In this document: positions 1 through 4,300 of the stretch, piece by piece
Position numbering within the stretch: the stretch's first letter is position 1
Layout: each line of letters starts with the position of its first letter
Origin: Thermoplasmata archaeon
Lineage (GTDB): Archaea; Thermoplasmatota; Thermoplasmata; SG8-5; JAGLSY01
Assembly (NCBI GenBank): GCA_023135545.1
Contig: JAGLSY010000261.1
Span: 1-6,459 of the forward strand
DNA: 6,459 nucleotides
Direction of reading: 5' to 3'
The notes under the pieces: generated by a model
Database searches by the model: none
What the model was told of the DNA's origin: nothing
Seen by the model: only the letters and a program-made list of their open reading frames with translations
Translations under genes and position numbers: made by a program

Positions 1-336
1 GACAATGATGGCTTAAGTGCCACCGACACCTGCCAGATAATCGTATCTGAGCCCTACATCCCTCCACCACCGTTGCCGCCTATTGCCGATGCCGGAGCTG
101 ACCAGATAACAGATGTCGATATCGAATTGATATTCGACGGCTCAGGCAGCTATGACCCAGATGGCACTATCATATCATATGACTGGGACTTCGGAGACGG
201 AGCCATTGGCACCGGTGTCAATGCTTTGCACACATATACCACCGCCGGAAACTACATGGTCATACTCACGGTCACAGATGATGATGGCCTGAGTGCCACG
301 GACACCTGCCAGATAACTGTTACCGAGCCTTATGTT
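1..336 (+). repeat. Tandem PKD-domain repeat (period 276 bp)
   Basis: Bases 1-60 and 277-336 encode the same domain end (DxDGLSATDTCQIxVxEPY) and match at about 46 of 60 bases. The spacing is 276 bp, or 92 codons, one PKD domain plus linker. The differences are mostly silent or conservative, so the copies are duplicated domains under protein-level constraint. More copies may lie upstream of the window. Each copy carries one cysteine at the same place, which is uncommon in a PKD strand. Confidence 0.8.
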
Positions 337-1146
337 CCGGACCCGATTGGTGCAGAACTGGCCATCGACAAGATCAAGATTGCAGGGCCTGATGTGGTGG
401 AGACACACACAAAATATGGCTGGACATTGAGAATCACAGTTTCTAACATAGGGGACTCGGATGCACAGGATGTCGTGATGCACGATGTATTGCCTGCCGA
501 GCTGGAACTGGTTGCTTTCACAAAATCAACTGGAACATTCACTTTTAAACAGAATGGCGGCGGCCAGATGGGTTCCACAGCCCTCACATGGGAAATCGGA
601 ACCATGGTTTCAGGCCAATCTGAAACACTGGACATTGTAATATCTACAAGATTAAATCCTGCCGGGAAACAGGAATTTACCTCTCCTGGCACTTATTCTC
701 TCAATGACGGGGCGTGGGTTACCGGTTTCGATGCAATTACCGGGGAAGGATTGCTAGCCGGGCCTACGCCCAATATCACCGTGGTTGCCGTGGACGGAGA
801 AGATGCGGAGGTAGAGGAGGAAAATATCAGCCCAATAGAAGCAGATTCCATCTATCCAGATGCCATCATCCACATAATAGCGGAAAATGATATTCCAGAC
901 ATGGACGCAGATGAAGTCGAGAGTTCGGTATCAGCATCCAAGAAGGCGGCCACATCATATTTCAGTCTATTCATCCTGGCCCTTGTCGGCATGATAATCT
1001 CGGTTCTCATGGCTGCCCATATCATTGACGGAAAAAAGGAAGATGATAAAACTGGCAAGAAAGAAGTCAATGACCAGGATGAGATGCTCATAAAGGGTGA
1101 GATAACAGAAGAGGAATATGTCCGAAAGCTGAAGGATATGAAATAG
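1..1146 (+). CDS. Membrane-anchored surface protein with PKD and DUF11-like domains and a SHOCT-like tail (5' partial)
   Basis: The frame is open from base 1 and ends at TAG 1144-1146, giving 381 residues; the true start is upstream. The TTG at 73 lies in a proline-rich linker between domains and is not a start. Window residues 1-19 are the end of a PKD domain. Residues 27-111 are a full PKD domain with the hallmarks DGSGSYDPDG, YDWDFGDG and HTYTTAGNY, ending in DDDGLSATDTCQITVTEP. Residues about 118-265 resemble a DUF11/CARDB-like sandwich (LRITVSNIGDSDAQDVVMHD, VLPAELELV). An acidic linker follows (266-310). Residues 320-341 form one hydrophobic helix, followed by a Lys/Asp-rich tail, so the large N-terminal part should be outside and the tail inside. 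The last residues, 358-381, resemble a SHOCT motif. This is probably a type I surface protein for adhesion or envelope structure. The surface role is well supported; its ligand is unknown. Confidence 0.88.
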   Translation, partial: DNDGLSATDTCQIIVSEPYIPPPPLPPIADAGADQITDVDIELIFDGSGSYDPDGTIISYDWDFGDGAIGTGVNALHTYTTAGNYMVILTVTDDDGLSATDTCQITVTEPYVPDPIGAELAIDKIKIAGPDVVETHTKYGWTLRITVSNIGDSDAQDVVMHDVLPAELELVAFTKSTGTFTFKQNGGGQMGSTALTWEIGTMVSGQSETLDIVISTRLNPAGKQEFTSPGTYSLNDGAWVTGFDAITGEGLLAGPTPNITVVAVDGEDAEVEEENISPIEADSIYPDAIIHIIAENDIPDMDADEVESSVSASKKAATSYFSLFILALVGMIISVLMAAHIIDGKKEDDKTGKKEVNDQDEMLIKGEITEEEYVRKLKDMK

Positions 1147-1148
1147 TT

Positions 1149-1163
1149 CCGAAGGTTTAAATA
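1149..1163 (+). promoter_or_regulatory. Archaeal promoter: BRE plus TATA box
   Basis: TTTAAATA at 1156-1163 matches the archaeal TATA box. The bases just before it, CCGAAGG (1149-1155), are purine-rich as expected for a TFB recognition element. From the usual spacing, transcription should begin about 22-27 bases after the box centre, near 1182-1188, leaving a leader of about 25 bases before the GTG at 1211. The box lies only 10 bases after the stop codon of the upstream gene. This suggests the giant gene has its own promoter rather than depending only on read-through. No bacterial -35/-10 pair is needed to explain the region. Confidence 0.7.
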
Positions 1164-1178
1164 TCCCCTTAGTACTAT

Positions 1179-1200
1179 CATTACTATACACATAGTAATG
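1179..1200. promoter_or_regulatory. Perfect 9-bp inverted repeat over the predicted transcription start (candidate operator)
   Basis: CATTACTAT (1179-1187) and ATAGTAATG (1192-1200) are exact reverse complements separated by ACAC. The dyad covers the expected transcription start and its last base is the first G of the ribosome binding site. A second TACTAT copy sits just upstream (1173-1178). The position fits a repressor operator that would block transcription initiation. If the region is instead transcribed by read-through from the gene before it, the same bases could form a hairpin beside the ribosome binding site. The dyad is directly visible; both functions are inference. Confidence 0.5.
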
Positions 1201-1205
1201 GAGGA
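1200..1205 (+). promoter_or_regulatory. Ribosome binding site GGAGGA
   Basis: GGAGGA is a strong Shine-Dalgarno match and ends 5 bases before GTG 1211, good spacing for that start. An in-frame TAA at 1196-1198 excludes any earlier start, so this site settles the choice of GTG over the ATG codon at 1259. Confidence 0.85.
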
Positions 1206-1210
1206 AGTGG

Positions 1211-1303
1211 GTGCGTAATCAAACAATCAAAGGATATTTAAGCCTCGTCATTTCTGTAATGATAATTTTGTCTGCAGTTATAATACCCAATTCATCAATT
1301 GCC
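1211..1303 (+). other. Signal peptide
   Basis: Residues 1-31 have a short charged start (MRNQTIKG), a hydrophobic core (YLSLVISVMIILSAVII) and a small-residue end, SSIA, before SSPP. This predicts Sec export with cleavage near Ala31. Starting at the internal ATG (residue 17) would remove the charged part and half the core, which supports the GTG start. Confidence 0.8.
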
Positions 1304-4300
1304 AGCAGTCCTCCTTTATCGGTTTGTGTTCAAGGCGATGGTTGGAACGACACCTTTGAGAACACGACCCGAGTATCAGAATACAACAATGTCAGGATAA
1401 ACAGAGATGTCTCTCTCAATGTCTCGGCTTATTGGAAGGACTGGACAAAACACGGTATCGTTGTGGATACTGACGCTGTATATGACAGTACCCATGTCAG
1501 ATTCCCCTATGTACTCAAGGAAGATGGCATTTACAAGATGTGGTATTCTGGCTATGAAGGTTCAACTTACAATATAATATACGCAACTTCTGGGGATGGT
1601 CATAACTGGAACAAACAAGGCATTGTTTTAAGTCCTGGCGGAGTTTATGACAGTGTTAGCCTGTCACAACCATATGTCCTGAACGATGAGGGAACATACA
1701 AGATGTGGTATTCTGGCTATGATGGCACCAATAACCGGATATTGTACGCCACTTCGGCTGATGGAATTGCCTGGACCAAACAGACAATGGTTCTTGATAT
1801 CGGGGGCTTGCAGGAGAGTGCCGATGTTATTTCACCCTGTGTGTTAATAGAAGACGGCTTTTACAAAATGTGGTATAATGGCCGTGATGGCGGATCCAAT
1901 TGGAGAATATTCTATGCCACTTCTGTTGATGGAATTACCTGGGTCAAGCAAGGACTTGTTATGGACTATGGAGCTTCAACACCCGAATTGAATGGAGTAA
2001 TACATCCCAAGGTTATTAAGGTTGACGGCATCTATTATATGTGGTACACTGCCAAAGCCCTTTCAAATCGCCTCACCATATTGTCAGCGACATCTATAGA
2101 CGGAATCAATTGGAATAAAAAAGGTCTTGACATTAACTATGGTGATGTAGCCGGCGGGAATGATAGTGTATCTGAACCTTGTGTAATAAGGGAAGATGAC
2201 GGCTCCTTCAAGATGTGGTACTCTGGAACAGACTGGGACCCTGTAAACAAATACAGAACTCTTCTCGCGACCATGAATTACAAATCCTTTGAACCGATGG
2301 ACTGGGACAAGCAGGGCGTTGCGATTGAAATAGGAGCATATCCTGAGGAATCTACGGGGACATCGGCACCTTCTATTATCCAGGATGAGGGCATCTATAA
2401 AATGTGGTACACTGGATACGATAACACAAACTACCGGATATTGTATGCGTCCTCGGCCGATGGTGTATCTTGGAATAAGCAGGATGTGGTTCTCAACATC
2501 GGGACAGGAGGAGAAACCGATGACACCCATGTTGCAGGCCCCCACGTAATGAAAGAAGGCGCAACCTACAAGATGTGGTACTCCGGACATGATGGAGCAA
2601 ATTATAGAATTCATTATGCGACATCTATTGATGGAACAACCTGGAGCAAACAAGGCGTAGCCAATGGTCTGGACCTTGGGATTCCCGGTTCTTATGATGA
2701 TTTTGGAACTGGCTCTCCACACATAATTAAAGAAGACACAACCTACAAGATGTGGTACTCTGGCTATGAAGCCGACGCAAGCGTACAGGTTATCTATGCA
2801 ACTTCACCAGATGGAATTAACTGGGTAAAACAAGGTGTCGCAATCCCCAACAGCGGACCATTCGATTCAATGATTGCAGGTGAGCCGATTGTACTTGGAT
2901 ATAACAATGAATATCATATGTGGTATCGGGGAACTCCTGCAATTGATGTAGGTCATATTCTTTACGCAAGCTCCAGTGATGGGCTGACCTGGACAAAGCA
3001 AGGACAGGCACTGGTGGCCGGCAGTTCAGGCGAATCCGATGATAGTCGGGTAATCAGCCCCAGAGTGATTTTTGATTCAGATGGCTATGCCAAGATGTGG
3101 TATGTTGGCCATGATGACAGCAACTATCGTGTCCATTACGCAAAAACCCCATTACACATATTATTCAATTCATGGGACAAGCAGGGTGTGGCCTTTCCGC
3201 TGAGCGCCTCTCCCGAACAGGATTGCTGGATAAACAGCGGCCAATCTGTGATCAAAGATGATGGCATCTACAAGATGTGGTATATGGGCATGGCTCTTGA
3301 TTCAAGATATCGTCTGTTTTATGCCACATCTGCTGATGGAATAACATGGAACAAGCAGGGAAAGATAATGGACCTGGGAACACCAAGCGGCACAGAGGAT
3401 TATAATTTAGGATTTACATATGTTCTTAAAGAAGATGGCATCTACAAGATGTGGTATGCCGGATATGATGGTGCCACCTGGCGTATTCATTATGCAACCT
3501 CAATAGATGGCATGTCCTGGACAAGATTGGGTGATGTGCTGACACCTGGCGGATTGCCTGGAGGCACGGATGATAAATGGACAATTGGCCAAACCGTTTT
3601 GAAAGAGAATGGCGAGTACAGAATGTGGTATTGTGGATTTGATACATCCGATGTCGTCAGAGTTCACCTGGCCACATCCCCTGATGGCATCACCTGGACA
3701 AAGAAAGGCGTGGTGGTTGACATTGGCTCTCCAGGAGATATTGACGATGCAGGGGTTAGCAGCCCGGACGTTCATAAAATAGATGACCTCTATTACATGT
3801 TCTTCACTGGAAGTGATGGCAGCCTTGCAGAAAATCATTATGCAACTTCATCAGACGGCGAGAACTGGACCAAGCACGGCCTCAGCCTACCAGTAAGTGC
3901 ATCAGGACAGGATGATTCTATAGTATCTATTCCAAGAGTGCTAATAGACACTGATGGCTATGCCAAGATGTGGTATGCTGGTGTCACGAGCCCAGAAAAT
4001 CGATATAGAATTTTCTGGGCAAGGATGCCTATCACATATTTCGGCAATGGCAATCTTACATCTGAATATATCGAACTTCCTGCCGGGAAAGCCTGGAACT
4101 CCCTGAATATAACCAAATCCGAGCCAAGTCTGGAGAATAATATCACGGTCACAATACTTGACAACTCGACCGGGCTTCCGATAATTGGCTATGAGAATAT
4201 GACCGGCACGGACATCGATATCTCGGGAATAAATTCAGTTACTTATCCATCGATTCGATTATATGGCCTTCTTTCCGGAAACGGAAGCGTCAGCCCGGAA

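Noticed and set aside
73..1146. TTG at 73 as the start of the first gene
   Set aside because: The frame is open upstream and encodes the end of a PKD domain, so the gene begins before the window.
1147..1178. Terminator for the first gene
   Set aside because: No T-run or hairpin is seen between the stop codon and the TATA box; only the dyad at 1179-1200 is present, and it lacks a following T-tract.
1198..1218. ATG at 1198 with a six-codon frame (MEEVGA) overlapping the GTG start
   Set aside because: It has no ribosome binding site of its own and is six codons long. The ATG is simply part of the inverted repeat and GGAGG region, though a leader peptide cannot be fully excluded.
2084..2722. 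Minus-strand open frame of 212 codons
   Set aside because: It lies opposite the propeller repeats and its own pseudo-repeats mirror them. It has no plausible domain, and the + frame is clearly coding.
1442..4024. CRISPR array or DNA-level tandem repeats
   Set aside because: The period of about 174 bases keeps frame and motif at protein level with variable third positions; there are no short identical repeats with unique spacers.
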